Shown here: piece by piece, positions 1-8,463 of the stretch | How positions within the stretch are numbered: the stretch's first letter is position 1 | Layout: each line of letters opens with the position of its first letter | Assembly (NCBI GenBank): GCA_017999235.1 | Contig: JAGOBN010000091.1 | Coordinates: 1-9,866 of the forward strand | Direction: 5' to 3' | Length of the DNA: 9,866 nucleotides | From: Anaerolineales bacterium | GTDB lineage: Bacteria; Chloroflexota; Anaerolineae; Anaerolineales; UBA6663 | Notes under the pieces: model-generated | Databases searched by the model: none | What the model was told of the DNA's origin: nothing | What the model saw: only the letters and a program-made list of their open reading frames with translations | Program-made: the position numbers and the translations under genes

Positions 1-366
1 CCCGGATCCGGTGCCGACATCCAGCACGCGCTGGGCGGCCGGCGGTCGCGCCGCCAGGAATGCCAGGGCCTGGTCCACCAGCAGTTCGGTTTCCGGCCGG
101 GGCACCAGCACGCGCGCGTCCACGGCGAAATCCAGCCCGTGAAATTCGCGCCGGCCGGTGAGGTAAGCCAGCGGTTCGCCGCGCGCCGCGCGCTGGATCA
201 GCGCGGCGAAGATAGTGTGTTGGCGGGGGGTGAGCGCTGGCGCGCGCTGGGCCAGCACCTGGGTGCGCGTCTGGCCGAGGACGTGCGCCAGGAGCGCCTC
301 GGCGGTCAGGCGCGGCGCGTCGGTGCCGGCGGCCTCCAGGACCTGGGCGGCGGTCTGCAGGTTCAA
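1..366 (-). CDS. prmC: Peptide chain release factor N5-glutamine methyltransferase PrmC (HemK), 3' end cut by window edge
   Basis: This is the first 122 residues of PrmC, which uses S-adenosylmethionine to methylate the glutamine of the GGQ motif in release factors. The N-terminal helical domain covers roughly residues 1-75 and includes GEPLAYLTGRREFHG at 63-77. LVPRPETELLVD follows at 87-98, a hallmark of the family, and SAM motif I begins with DVGTGSG at 116-122, exactly at the window edge. The catalytic NPPY motif must lie outside the window. The start is placed at a TTG because no in-frame ATG or GTG exists between it and the end of prfA, and there is only a weak GGAAC upstream. It lies 43 bp after the stop of prfA, its substrate's gene, a very common pairing. 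The family assignment is firm; the exact start is less certain. Confidence 0.93.
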   Translation of the reverse strand, partial: MNLQTAAQVLEAAGTDAPRLTAEALLAHVLGQTRTQVLAQRAPALTPRQHTIFAALIQRAARGEPLAYLTGRREFHGLDFAVDARVLVPRPETELLVDQALAFLAARPPAAQRVLDVGTGSG

Positions 367-389
367 GGGTTCCGGTTCAAGAGGCCCGA

Positions 390-407
390 AAGCCGGGGCC
401 CCGGCTT
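390..407. repeat. 18-bp perfect palindrome between prfA and prmC
   Basis: The bases AAGCCGGGGCCCCGGCTT read the same on both strands. The palindrome sits directly after the prfA stop codon and before the TTG start of prmC. In the minus-strand transcript it could form a GC-rich hairpin of about seven base pairs. No T-run follows, so it is unlikely to be an efficient intrinsic terminator. It may act as an mRNA stabiliser or processing site, or tune prmC translation. Confidence 0.6.
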
Positions 408-409
408 CC

Positions 410-1510
410 TTACTCGTCGTCGTCGGCGCCGGCCGCCATCGGCAGCGCTTCGCCGCTCAGCTTGGCGGCCTGCTCGCGCGCGGACAGCTCGTCGATGAAC
501 TGGTCCAAGTCGCCGTCCAGGATCGCGGCCAGGTTGTAGATGGACATGCCGATGCGGTGGTCGGTGACGCGCGACTGCGGGAAGTTGTAAGTGCGGATCT
601 TCTCCGAGCGCTCGCCGGTCCCCACCTGGGCTTTGCGCTCGGCGGCCTCGGCCTTCTGGCGGCGGTCGGCTTCAATATCGTACAGCCGGGCGCGCAGGAT
701 GCCCATGGCGCGCAGGCGGTTCTGGGTGAGCGAGCGCTCGTCCTGGCAGGTGACCACCAGCCCGGAGGGGAGATGCGTGATCCGCACGGCCGTGGCGTTC
801 TTCTGCACGTTTTGGCCGCCGGCGCCGTTGGCGCGGTAGGTGTCGAGCTTGATATCGCCGGTGGGGATGTCGATCTCCACCTCGCCCATCTCGGCCAGCA
901 CGGCCACGGTGACAGTGGAGGTGTGGATGCGGCCGGCTGATTCAGTCAGCGGCACGCGCTGGACGCGATGCACCCCGGATTCGTACTTCAGGCGCGAGTA
1001 GGCGGCCTTGCCCTTGACCTCAAAGACCACTTCCTTGTAGCCGCCCACGCCAGTGGCGTTGGTGGAGATGATCTCGGTCTTCCAGCCGCGCTCCTCGGCG
1101 TAGCGCGTGTACATGCGGAACAGGTCGGCCGCGAAGATGCCGGCCTCGTCGCCGCCGGCGCCGGCGCGGATCTCAAAGATCACGTTCTTGTCGTCGCGCG
1201 GGTCCTTGGGGACCAGCAGCACCTTCAGCCGCTCTTCCAGCGGCCCGCGGCGGGCCTCCAGCTGGCGGATCTCGTCGCCGGCCATGTCCGCCAGCGCCGG
1301 GTCCGCCAGCAGTTCGCGCGCGCCGTCCAGGTCTTTGAGCAGGGTCTGGTACTCACGGTAGACGGCCACCACTTCATCCAGGCCGGAGCGTTCTTTGCCG
1401 AACTCGGCCATCTTGGAGTAATCGCCGGTCGAGCCGCCGGCCATGAGCTGGTTCAGTTCTTCGTAACGGGCTTCGATCGCGGCCAATTTGTCGAGCATAG
1501 TCTGTGTCAT
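410..1510 (-). CDS. prfA: Peptide chain release factor 1 (RF1)
   Basis: RF1 recognises UAA and UAG stop codons in the ribosomal A site and triggers peptide release. From the ATG at 1510 the protein has 366 residues, close to the usual 360 or so. The stop-codon recognition tripeptide is PLT at 187-189, which fits the RF1-type PxT motif rather than the SPF of RF2. The catalytic GGQ is at 231-233 in the context [18 protein letters not shown]; its glutamine is the expected PrmC target. The N-terminal helical domain ([19 protein letters not shown]) and the domain with [20 protein letters not shown] are also typical. A TTG lies one codon upstream, and an internal ATG at 1498 matches the usual RF1 N-terminus MLDKL; none of these has a clear ribosome binding site. 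The C-terminus ends in acidic DDDE. prmC follows on the same strand. Confidence 0.97.
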   Translation of the reverse strand: MTQTMLDKLAAIEARYEELNQLMAGGSTGDYSKMAEFGKERSGLDEVVAVYREYQTLLKDLDGARELLADPALADMAGDEIRQLEARRGPLEERLKVLLVPKDPRDDKNVIFEIRAGAGGDEAGIFAADLFRMYTRYAEERGWKTEIISTNATGVGGYKEVVFEVKGKAAYSRLKYESGVHRVQRVPLTESAGRIHTSTVTVAVLAEMGEVEIDIPTGDIKLDTYRANGAGGQNVQKNATAVRITHLPSGLVVTCQDERSLTQNRLRAMGILRARLYDIEADRRQKAEAAERKAQVGTGERSEKIRTYNFPQSRVTDHRIGMSIYNLAAILDGDLDQFIDELSAREQAAKLSGEALPMAAGADDDE

Positions 1511-1601
1511 CAACCAAAGGCAGCCGGCGGCTGGCGGCCCGGGCTGACCGTCCGCGGCGCGGGCCGACTGCCTTAATTAAGAATAAGCGGTGCGGAAACG
1601 G

Positions 1602-1621
1602 GCGGCGGGCTACCCCGCCGC
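1602..1621 (-). terminator. GC-rich hairpin enclosing the stop codon of the DHH gene (weak terminator candidate)
   Basis: GCGGCGGG and CCCGCCGC form a perfect 8-bp stem with a 4-base loop. On the minus strand the loop is GTAG and contains the TAG stop of the DHH-family gene. Only CGTTTCC follows downstream, so the T-run expected of a strong intrinsic terminator is missing. It may cause partial termination or simply separate the DHH gene from prfA. The remaining 90 bp up to prfA hold no gene and no convincing promoter, only another short palindromic stretch (CAGCCGGCGGCTG at 1521-1533). Confidence 0.35.
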
Positions 1622-2518
1622 TTTCAACTTGGCGATGATTTCCTGGAACTTCGCCTCGGCTTCCGCTTTCGGGAATTGGGCCGTGCCGGCGCCTTTGTGT
1701 CCGCCGCCGCCGTATTCGGCCAGCAGCTTGCCCACATTGGTCTGGCAGGTGCGGTTGAAGATGCTGTGGCCCAGGGCGATGGTGCTGATGGCGCCGTCGC
1801 GGCCGTCATACAGGCGGGCGGAGACGTTGGCCGTCGGGAAAAGCGTGTAGATGGTGAAGCGGTTGCCGGGCGGCACGGCCGGCAGGCCGCGGAAATCCGT
1901 GATCACCACGTTGCCGTCCAGACGCGAGTGCTCAGTCAGAGTCTCCCGGAAATTCTGGTCCTCGGCCAGCAGGCGCTCCGTCATCAGCCGGACCTCCGGG
2001 ATCTGCAGAATCTCGCCGATGGCTTTGCTCTTCAGCCAATCGATCAGCATGACGAAGTACATCTGCAATTCCAGGTCCTTCAGCCCGCTGCGCGGATCAA
2101 CCGTGTACGCCAAGAGCACGTAGCCGGAGGGGCTGACCACATCCGCCTGGGTCAACTGCGCGCTGTCGATGCGGTCCGTGGCCTCCACCAGGCTGGCATA
2201 CCGGCCCAGCGTGGCCGCGCCGCCATAATAATCATAAATCAGGCGCGCGGCGCTGGGCGCCAGCCCGAACTTGCCCTTGAGTCCGGTAAAAGCCGCCATC
2301 GGCGCGCCCAGCTCTTCTTCCGAAATGTGGTGATCAAACCACAGCACACAGTTGGGGTGGTAAGGCAGGTTGGCGATGGCGGAGTTGTCCGGCACGATCA
2401 CCTTGCCGTCCTGGATGTCCTTGGGGTAGGCAAACTGGATCGCCTCGATGTGCTCCACGGAGGACAGCAGCACGGCACACACCAAACCATCCCAGTCGGC
2501 GCGGGTGATCAGACGCAT
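1610..2518 (-). CDS. DHH-family phosphoesterase (exopolyphosphatase-like)
   Basis: This 302-residue protein belongs to the DHH phosphoesterase superfamily, whose members use divalent metals to hydrolyse phosphoanhydride or phosphodiester bonds (polyphosphate, nanoRNA, cyclic dinucleotides). The N-terminus RLITRADWDGL (2-12) carries the first acidic metal motif. The signature FDHH is at 61-64, another acidic motif ATDRID lies at 113-118, and the C-terminal DHHA1-type loop GGGGHKGAG is at 270-278. Overall it resembles proteins often annotated as exopolyphosphatase-related, a subgroup whose substrate I cannot settle from sequence. No membrane segment or signal peptide is seen. An AAGGAG ribosome binding site at 2525-2530, six bases before the ATG, supports the start. 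The gene is divergent from the heat-shock operon and lies upstream of prfA on the same strand. Polyphosphate, nanoRNA or another small phosphoester are all possible substrates. Confidence 0.88.
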   Translation of the reverse strand: MRLITRADWDGLVCAVLLSSVEHIEAIQFAYPKDIQDGKVIVPDNSAIANLPYHPNCVLWFDHHISEEELGAPMAAFTGLKGKFGLAPSAARLIYDYYGGAATLGRYASLVEATDRIDSAQLTQADVVSPSGYVLLAYTVDPRSGLKDLELQMYFVMLIDWLKSKAIGEILQIPEVRLMTERLLAEDQNFRETLTEHSRLDGNVVITDFRGLPAVPPGNRFTIYTLFPTANVSARLYDGRDGAISTIALGHSIFNRTCQTNVGKLLAEYGGGGHKGAGTAQFPKAEAEAKFQEIIAKLKAAG

Positions 2519-2575
2519 TCGCGGCTCCTTGTTTCAGACGGGCCAGCCCCCGGACAGCCGGGTGACAATACTCAG

Positions 2576-2581
2576 ATTATA
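2576..2581 (-). promoter_or_regulatory. Possible -10 box for the DHH-family gene
   Basis: On the minus strand a perfect TATAAT lies about 57 bp upstream of the DHH gene start. No good -35 is visible at 17 or 18 bp (ATGATG is the nearest). The leader would contain a small hairpin CCCGG-ACAG-CCGGG (2549-2562) ahead of the ribosome binding site. Position and divergent layout fit a promoter, but the evidence is only the -10 hexamer. Confidence 0.4.
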
Positions 2582-2649
2582 GCCGCAAGCCGGAAAATCA
2601 TCATCCGGCCCCCGCTCACCCGCCGCCTGAGCGTGGGAACCCCCAATTA

Positions 2650-2679
2650 TTGACACCCCTGTTTGTGTCAGAGTATAAT
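2650..2679 (+). promoter_or_regulatory. Vegetative-sigma promoter of the hrcA heat-shock operon
   Basis: A perfect TTGACA (2650-2655) and a perfect TATAAT (2674-2679) are separated by 18 bp, the layout of a housekeeping-sigma promoter. Transcription should start near 2686, so the CIRCE operator lies at the very start of the transcript. This is the standard arrangement for HrcA-controlled operons, in which heat induction comes from derepression rather than an alternative sigma factor. Confidence 0.93.
2651..2670. promoter_or_regulatory. Inverted repeat TGACAC-N8-GTGTCA inside the heat-shock promoter (possible second operator)
   Basis: Two perfect 6-bp arms, TGACAC (2651-2656) and GTGTCA (2665-2670), flank an 8-bp centre. 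The left arm overlaps the -35 hexamer and the right arm ends three bases before the -10. A protein bound here would contact the promoter spacer directly, separately from HrcA at CIRCE. The arms include part of the -35 consensus, so some of the symmetry could be chance. No regulator is assigned. Confidence 0.45.
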
Positions 2680-2692
2680 TTCCCTCGTGATT

Positions 2693-2719
2693 TTAGCACT
2701 CTGACGACGAGAGTGCTAA
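2693..2719. promoter_or_regulatory. CIRCE operator (HrcA binding site)
   Basis: TTAGCACTC (2693-2701), a 9-base spacer, and GAGTGCTAA (2711-2719) match the CIRCE consensus at every position. The symmetry extends by two more bases on each side (TTTTAGCACTC / GAGTGCTAAAA, 2691-2721). It lies just downstream of the -10 box and ends nine bases before the hrcA start codon. Dimeric HrcA binding here is expected to block transcription of the whole operon until heat or unfolded protein titrates its chaperone partner. Confidence 0.98.
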
Positions 2720-2728
2720 AACCCGACT

Positions 2729-3766
2729 ATGGCGACTAACCTACTCTCCGAACGGCAGCAGATGGTGTTGAGCCTGGTGATCCGGGAATACACCGATTCT
2801 GCCACCCCCATCAGCTCCAAAGCCCTGGTCGCCAAATACAACCTGGGGATCAGTTCGGCCACGGTCCGCAACGAATTGGCGGCGCTGACCGACCTGGGGT
2901 ATCTGCGCCAGCCGCACACGTCGGCCGGCCGGGAGCCGACCGAGGCCGGCTACCGGTACTTTGTCCAGAGTTTGATCGGCGAGACCGAACTGCCCCTGGC
3001 CGAACAGCGGCTGATCAGCCATCAGTTCTACCAGGCGCGCGGGGATGTGGATCAGTGGATGCGCCTGGCGGCGTCGGTGTTGGCCCAGCACGGCCGGGGG
3101 GCCAGCCTGATCACGGCGCCGCGCCAGAACGTGACCCACTTCAAGCACCTGGAGCTGATCGCCACCCAGGGCCGGCTGGTGCTGCTGGTGCTGGTGCTCA
3201 GCGGCGGCGAGGTCCGCCAGCAAATGCTGACTCTGGCGGAGCCAGTGGCGCAGCCGGAGCTGAGCGCCGCCGCCGCGCGCCTCAACGCGGGCTGCGCCGG
3301 CCAAGACACCGAGGGGGTGCAGGCCCAGATCGCGGATCGGCCCAGTCTGGAACAAGATGTGCTCCGGCTGGTGGCTGAGACGATGCGGAAGAGCGAGGCC
3401 TACTCGGCTTTGGATGTCCACCGCGACGGCATCGCCAATGTGCTGGCCGAGCCGGAGTTCGCCAACTCGGATTCCGCCCGCCAGGCCCTGCGGGTCTTGG
3501 AAGAGCGGACCTATCTGGAAGAATTTCTGGCCAAGGCGGTGGCCCCCAGCGTGGGCGGCGTGCAGGTGGTCATCGGCGGCGAGAACGCCTGGCAGGAGCT
3601 TAAGGAATGCTCGATGGTGCTGGCGCGCTACGGCGTGCCAGGCTATGCCACCGGCGCCCTGGGCGTGCTGGGCCCGCAGCGCATGGCTTACGGCCGCGCC
3701 ATCTCCACCGTGCGCTATGTGGCCGGGCTGATGAGCGCGCTGATTTACGAAATCTACTACGAATAA
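2729..3766 (+). CDS. hrcA: Heat-inducible transcription repressor HrcA
   Basis: HrcA represses class I heat-shock genes by binding CIRCE. The 345-residue length is normal for the family. A winged-helix DNA-binding domain spans about residues 5-77, including SSATVRNELAALTDLGYLRQ at 42-61, HTSAGREPTEAGYRYFV at 63-79 and many residues typical of the family. The C-terminal dimerisation part carries IGGEN at 282-286 and GVLGPQRMAYGRAISTVRY near 312-330, both strongly conserved in HrcA. It is the first gene after the promoter and CIRCE, so it controls its own synthesis. The ATG lies nine bases after CIRCE, and no Shine-Dalgarno sequence is visible, because the operator occupies the space where one would sit; translation may therefore also feel the CIRCE hairpin in the mRNA. 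The next gene, grpE, starts 20 bp after the stop. Confidence 0.98.
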   Translation: MATNLLSERQQMVLSLVIREYTDSATPISSKALVAKYNLGISSATVRNELAALTDLGYLRQPHTSAGREPTEAGYRYFVQSLIGETELPLAEQRLISHQFYQARGDVDQWMRLAASVLAQHGRGASLITAPRQNVTHFKHLELIATQGRLVLLVLVLSGGEVRQQMLTLAEPVAQPELSAAAARLNAGCAGQDTEGVQAQIADRPSLEQDVLRLVAETMRKSEAYSALDVHRDGIANVLAEPEFANSDSARQALRVLEERTYLEEFLAKAVAPSVGGVQVVIGGENAWQELKECSMVLARYGVPGYATGALGVLGPQRMAYGRAISTVRYVAGLMSALIYEIYYE

Positions 3767-3786
3767 GCGTGTGAGGATGAGTGATC

Positions 3787-4320
3787 ATGGAAGCTGAACA
3801 GACCCCGCCGCCGGCGGAACCCGAGACGGGCGCGCCCGCGCCGGAGCTGGCCGCCCTGCAGAAGGAGCTGGCCGAGGCCAAGCAGAAAGCGGCCGAGTAC
3901 CTGGACGGCCTGCAGCGCGAGCGCGCCTCCTTCGCCAATTTCAAGCGCCGCGTCGAGCGCGAGCAGCAGGAGGCCCACCAGCAGGCGGCCGGCCGCGTGG
4001 TGGCCCGCTACCTGGACGTGCTGGATGATTTCGACCGCGCCGTGAAGGATCAGCCGGCCGCTGACGCCGGCGCGGAGGCGCTGGCGCAGTGGGCGGCCGG
4101 CCTGGGCCTGATCTACCGCAAATTTCAGGCGGTCTTGGACGCGGAAGGCGTGGCCCGCATCCCGGCCGAAGGCCAGGCCTTCGACCCCACCCTGCACGAG
4201 GCGGTGGTCCACGCCGCGAGCGACGCGCACCCCTCCGGCCACGTGGTCGAGGTGCTGCGGCACGGTTACAAATTAGGCGACCGGGTCATCCGCCCGGCGC
4301 TGGTCAAAGTGGCCAAATAA
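3787..4320 (+). CDS. grpE: Nucleotide exchange factor GrpE
   Basis: GrpE is a cytoplasmic dimer that speeds ADP release from DnaK. From the ATG at 3787 it has 177 residues. An Ala/Pro/Glu-rich disordered N-terminus (1-20) leads into the long coiled-coil helix (about 20-88) with RASFANFKRRVERE at 46-59. The C-terminal beta domain that contacts DnaK holds FDPTLHEAV at 132-140 and VVEVLRHGYKLGDRVIRPA near 153-171, the GrpE signature region. An in-frame GTG lies two codons upstream at 3781. The ATG is preferred because GAGG (3773-3776) is ten bases from it but only four from the GTG. The gene sits between hrcA and its partner dnaK. N-terminal placement aside, the identification is firm. Confidence 0.97.
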   Translation: MEAEQTPPPAEPETGAPAPELAALQKELAEAKQKAAEYLDGLQRERASFANFKRRVEREQQEAHQQAAGRVVARYLDVLDDFDRAVKDQPAADAGAEALAQWAAGLGLIYRKFQAVLDAEGVARIPAEGQAFDPTLHEAVVHAASDAHPSGHVVEVLRHGYKLGDRVIRPALVKVAK

Positions 4321-4340
4321 GGGCGCGTCGCGGCGCGCCC
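4321..4340 (+). other. Intercistronic hairpin between grpE and dnaK
   Basis: GGGCGCG (4321-4327) and CGCGCCC (4334-4340) form a perfect 7-bp stem with a 6-base loop, beginning at the base after the grpE stop codon. No T-run follows, and the dnaK ribosome binding site (AGGA, 4345-4348) starts five bases downstream. It is more likely an mRNA-processing or stability element than a terminator. Confidence 0.55.
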
Positions 4341-4356
4341 CAACAGGAATAACTCC

Positions 4357-6288
<1,932 letters not shown>

Positions 6289-6303
6289 GGGCTGACGCGT
6301 GCG

Positions 6304-6335
6304 GCTGGACGCTGGACGGCTTGAGTTGTCCAGCG
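6304..6335 (+). other. Hairpin and GCTGGAC tandem repeat between dnaK and dnaJ
   Basis: GCTGGAC occurs twice in tandem (6304-6310 and 6311-6317), and its complement GTCCAGC lies at 6328-6334. The second copy forms an 8-bp stem with a 10-base loop (6310-6317 with 6328-6335). The first copy could pair with the same right arm instead, giving two mutually exclusive stems. No T-run follows and dnaJ has no clear ribosome binding site. A role in mRNA processing or in setting the DnaK to DnaJ ratio is possible. Confidence 0.5.
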
Positions 6336-6360
6336 CCCCGCCGCCGCCGTCGTCTTCATC

Positions 6361-7491
6361 ATGGCCGACAAGCGCGATTACTACGAGACGCTGGGCGTCC
6401 AGCGCACCGCCAGCGCCGATGAGCTGAAGTCCGCCTACCGCAAGCTCGCCAAGCAGTATCACCCGGATGTCAACAAAGAGCCGGGCGCGGACGAGAAGTT
6501 CAAGGAGCTGAACGAGGCCTATGCCGTGCTCTCGGATGCCGAGAAGCGCGCGGCGTATGACCGTTACGGCCACGCCGGCCTCAACGGCGGCTTCGGGGCC
6601 GGCGGCCAGGATTTCTCCGGTTTCGGCGTCGACGATATCTTCGAGACGTTCTTCGGCGGCGGGTTTGCGGGCGCCAGCGGCCGGCCCTCCTCCCGGCGCG
6701 CCCCGCGCCGCGGCGCCGATCTGCGCTACGACCTGACCATCACGTTTGAAGAGTCGCTGGCCGGCATCGAGAAAGAGATCGAGGTCACGCGCAACGAGCT
6801 GTGCGAGACCTGCCGCGGCAGCGGCGCCGAGCCGGGCACCACGCCCACGCGCTGCGCCACCTGCAAAGGCACCGGCGAGGTGCGCCAGGTGCGCCAGACT
6901 TTCCTGGGCTCGATGGTCAACGTGACCACCTGCCCGGCCTGCCGGGGGACGGGCGAGATGATCGGCAGCCCGTGCCACACCTGCAATGGCCGGGCGCAGA
7001 TGCGCCGCACCCGCCGGCTGTCCATCAACGTGCCGCCGGGCGTCAACACCGGCACCCAGATCCGGCTGTCCGGTGAGGGCGAGCCCGGCCAGAACGGCGG
7101 GCCGGCCGGCAATCTGTACGTCGTGCTCACCGTCGCCGCCCACAAGTTTTTCCGCCGCCGGGATGATGACCTGTATCTGGAGATCGGCCTGAACTTCGCC
7201 CAGGCCGCGCTCGGCGCGGAAGTGGCCGTGACCACGCCCTACGGCGCCGAGAAGCTCAAAGTGCCGGCCGGCACGCAATCCGGCACCATCTTCCAACTGC
7301 GCGGCAAGGGCGCCCCGCATCTGCAGCGCAGCGGCAAGGGCGACCTGTTCATCATTGTCAACGTCACCACCCCCGGCAACCTCAGCCGCGATCAGAAGAA
7401 GCTGCTGGAAGACCTCCGCAAGACGCTGGGCGCGGACGCGCCGCCCCTGGAGCGCGGCTTGCTGGATCGGCTCCGCGATGCGCTGGGTTGA
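6361..7491 (+). CDS. dnaJ: Molecular chaperone DnaJ (Hsp40, type I)
   Basis: DnaJ delivers unfolded clients to DnaK and stimulates its ATPase. The 376 residues follow the full type I layout. The J domain (1-72) has the essential HPD at 34-36. A short Gly/Phe-rich stretch (about 75-107) includes [16 protein letters not shown] at 87-102. The zinc-binding region has four CxxC pairs at 148/151, 165/168, 191/194 and 205/208. C-terminal client-binding domains and the dimerisation tail follow. The first three zinc repeats keep CxxCxGxG, but the fourth reads CHTCNGRA, with the final glycine replaced; all eight cysteines remain. The ATG is at the right place for the J domain ([13 protein letters not shown]), yet no Shine-Dalgarno sequence is seen before it. 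It lies 72 bp after dnaK. Confidence 0.99.
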   Translation: MADKRDYYETLGVQRTASADELKSAYRKLAKQYHPDVNKEPGADEKFKELNEAYAVLSDAEKRAAYDRYGHAGLNGGFGAGGQDFSGFGVDDIFETFFGGGFAGASGRPSSRRAPRRGADLRYDLTITFEESLAGIEKEIEVTRNELCETCRGSGAEPGTTPTRCATCKGTGEVRQVRQTFLGSMVNVTTCPACRGTGEMIGSPCHTCNGRAQMRRTRRLSINVPPGVNTGTQIRLSGEGEPGQNGGPAGNLYVVLTVAAHKFFRRRDDDLYLEIGLNFAQAALGAEVAVTTPYGAEKLKVPAGTQSGTIFQLRGKGAPHLQRSGKGDLFIIVNVTTPGNLSRDQKKLLEDLRKTLGADAPPLERGLLDRLRDALG

Positions 7492-7503
7492 GGCGTTAGG
7501 GAT

Positions 7504-7552
7504 TAGCCCCTCGCCCTTATCCCCTGGCCCCTAGCCCCTCATCCCTAATCTC
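7504..7552 (+). repeat. Seven-base-periodic C-rich repeat array (TNNCCCC) between dnaJ and prmA
   Basis: Seven consecutive heptamers follow the pattern TNNCCCC with slight drift; the first is TAGCCCC at 7504-7510 and an identical copy recurs at 7532-7538. On the minus strand this gives six G-tracts of three or four bases with loops of three or four, which meets the usual G-quadruplex motif. The array is bounded by the complementary octamers TTAGGGAT (7496-7503) and ATCCCTAA (7541-7548). It ends two bases before the prmA start codon, where no Shine-Dalgarno sequence is seen. It recalls the short tandemly repeated heptamers of cyanobacterial genomes, but a shared origin is not shown. Confidence 0.7.
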
Positions 7553-7554
7553 AT

Positions 7555-8457
7555 ATGAACTGGTTAGAAGTCTCCCTCACCGTCAGCGCGGAAGCGGCCG
7601 AGGCCGTCAGCGAAGTGCTCTCTCGTTTCGCGCCGGAAGGCGTGGCATTGGAGGCCACCCGCTTCCAGGTGACGCCGGATGATCACGGCGTACCCGTGGG
7701 TCCGGTGATCGTGCGCGCCTATTTGCCGGCGGATGCCGCGCTGGAGGCCAAGCGCGCCAAGCTGGAGGAGAGCCTGTGGCATCTGGGCCAGCTCCTGCCG
7801 CTGCCGGCCCCGAGCTATAAACCCATCGCCAACACCAACTGGTCCGAAGCCTGGAAATCCAACTTCAAGCCCATCCGCATCGGCCGGCGCTTGATCGTGG
7901 TGCCGGCCTGGATTGACCAGCCGCTGGAGGCCGGCGACGTGCCGATCATCCTGGACCCCGGCATGGCCTTTGGCACCGGGACGCATCCCACCACCCAGCT
8001 GTGCCTGGCCGCCGTGGAACGCCATCTCCAGCCGGGCCAGGCCGTGATCGACCTGGGGACCGGCTCCGGCATCCTGGCCATCGCGGCCGCCAAGCTGGGT
8101 TCTGGCCCCGTGTCAGCCTATGATATTGATGGGGAGGCGGTGCGCGTGGCCGGCGAGAACGCGGCCGTCAACGGCGTGGCCGGCCAGCTGCACATTGCGC
8201 GCGGCTCGCTGGCCGAACTGCGCGCCGCCGGCCAGCAGGCCCCGCTGGTCCTGGCCAACATCCTGGCCCGCGTCCTGGTGGATCTGTTTGATCAGGGCCT
8301 GGCCGACCTGGTGGCGCCGGGCGGTCTGATCGTGCTCTCCGGCATTCTCGACACCCAGGCCTTTGAGGTGCGCGGCGCCCTGCAGCGCTACGGCCTGACC
8401 CTGGCGGCCCAGGAGCAGATCGAGGACTGGGTGGCGATCATCGCCCGCCGGCCCTGA
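7555..8457 (+). CDS. prmA: Ribosomal protein L11 methyltransferase PrmA
   Basis: PrmA uses S-adenosylmethionine to methylate ribosomal protein L11 at several amino groups. The 300-residue length is normal. An N-terminal L11-recognition domain (about 1-60) is followed by NTNWSEAWKSNFKPIRIG at 93-110, the family signature LDPGMAFGTGTHPTT at 133-147, SAM motif I IDLGTGSGILAIAA at 165-178, and LANI at 233-236 in the position of the usual post-motif substrate loop. The strong match over the whole length makes confusion with other class I methyltransferases unlikely. It lies 63 bp downstream of dnaJ, a neighbour pair known from many HrcA-type operons, so it is probably at least partly heat-controlled. 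The space before the ATG holds a C-rich repeat and no Shine-Dalgarno sequence. Confidence 0.96.
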   Translation: MNWLEVSLTVSAEAAEAVSEVLSRFAPEGVALEATRFQVTPDDHGVPVGPVIVRAYLPADAALEAKRAKLEESLWHLGQLLPLPAPSYKPIANTNWSEAWKSNFKPIRIGRRLIVVPAWIDQPLEAGDVPIILDPGMAFGTGTHPTTQLCLAAVERHLQPGQAVIDLGTGSGILAIAAAKLGSGPVSAYDIDGEAVRVAGENAAVNGVAGQLHIARGSLAELRAAGQQAPLVLANILARVLVDLFDQGLADLVAPGGLIVLSGILDTQAFEVRGALQRYGLTLAAQEQIEDWVAIIARRP

Positions 8458-8463
8458 CCGTCC

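Noticed and set aside
215..1576. Two plus-strand open frames (215-940 and 968-1576) opposite prfA
   Set aside because: They are shadows of prfA, with low-complexity translations and no supporting start signals.
1676..2653. A 325-codon open frame on the plus strand opposite the DHH-family gene
   Set aside because: The opposite strand encodes a complete DHH phosphoesterase with a good ribosome binding site. This frame has no recognisable domain and runs into the hrcA promoter region.
2741..3421. A 226-codon minus-strand open frame opposite hrcA
   Set aside because: hrcA is certain from its sequence and CIRCE. The antisense product is rich in H, Q, R and L with no known motif.
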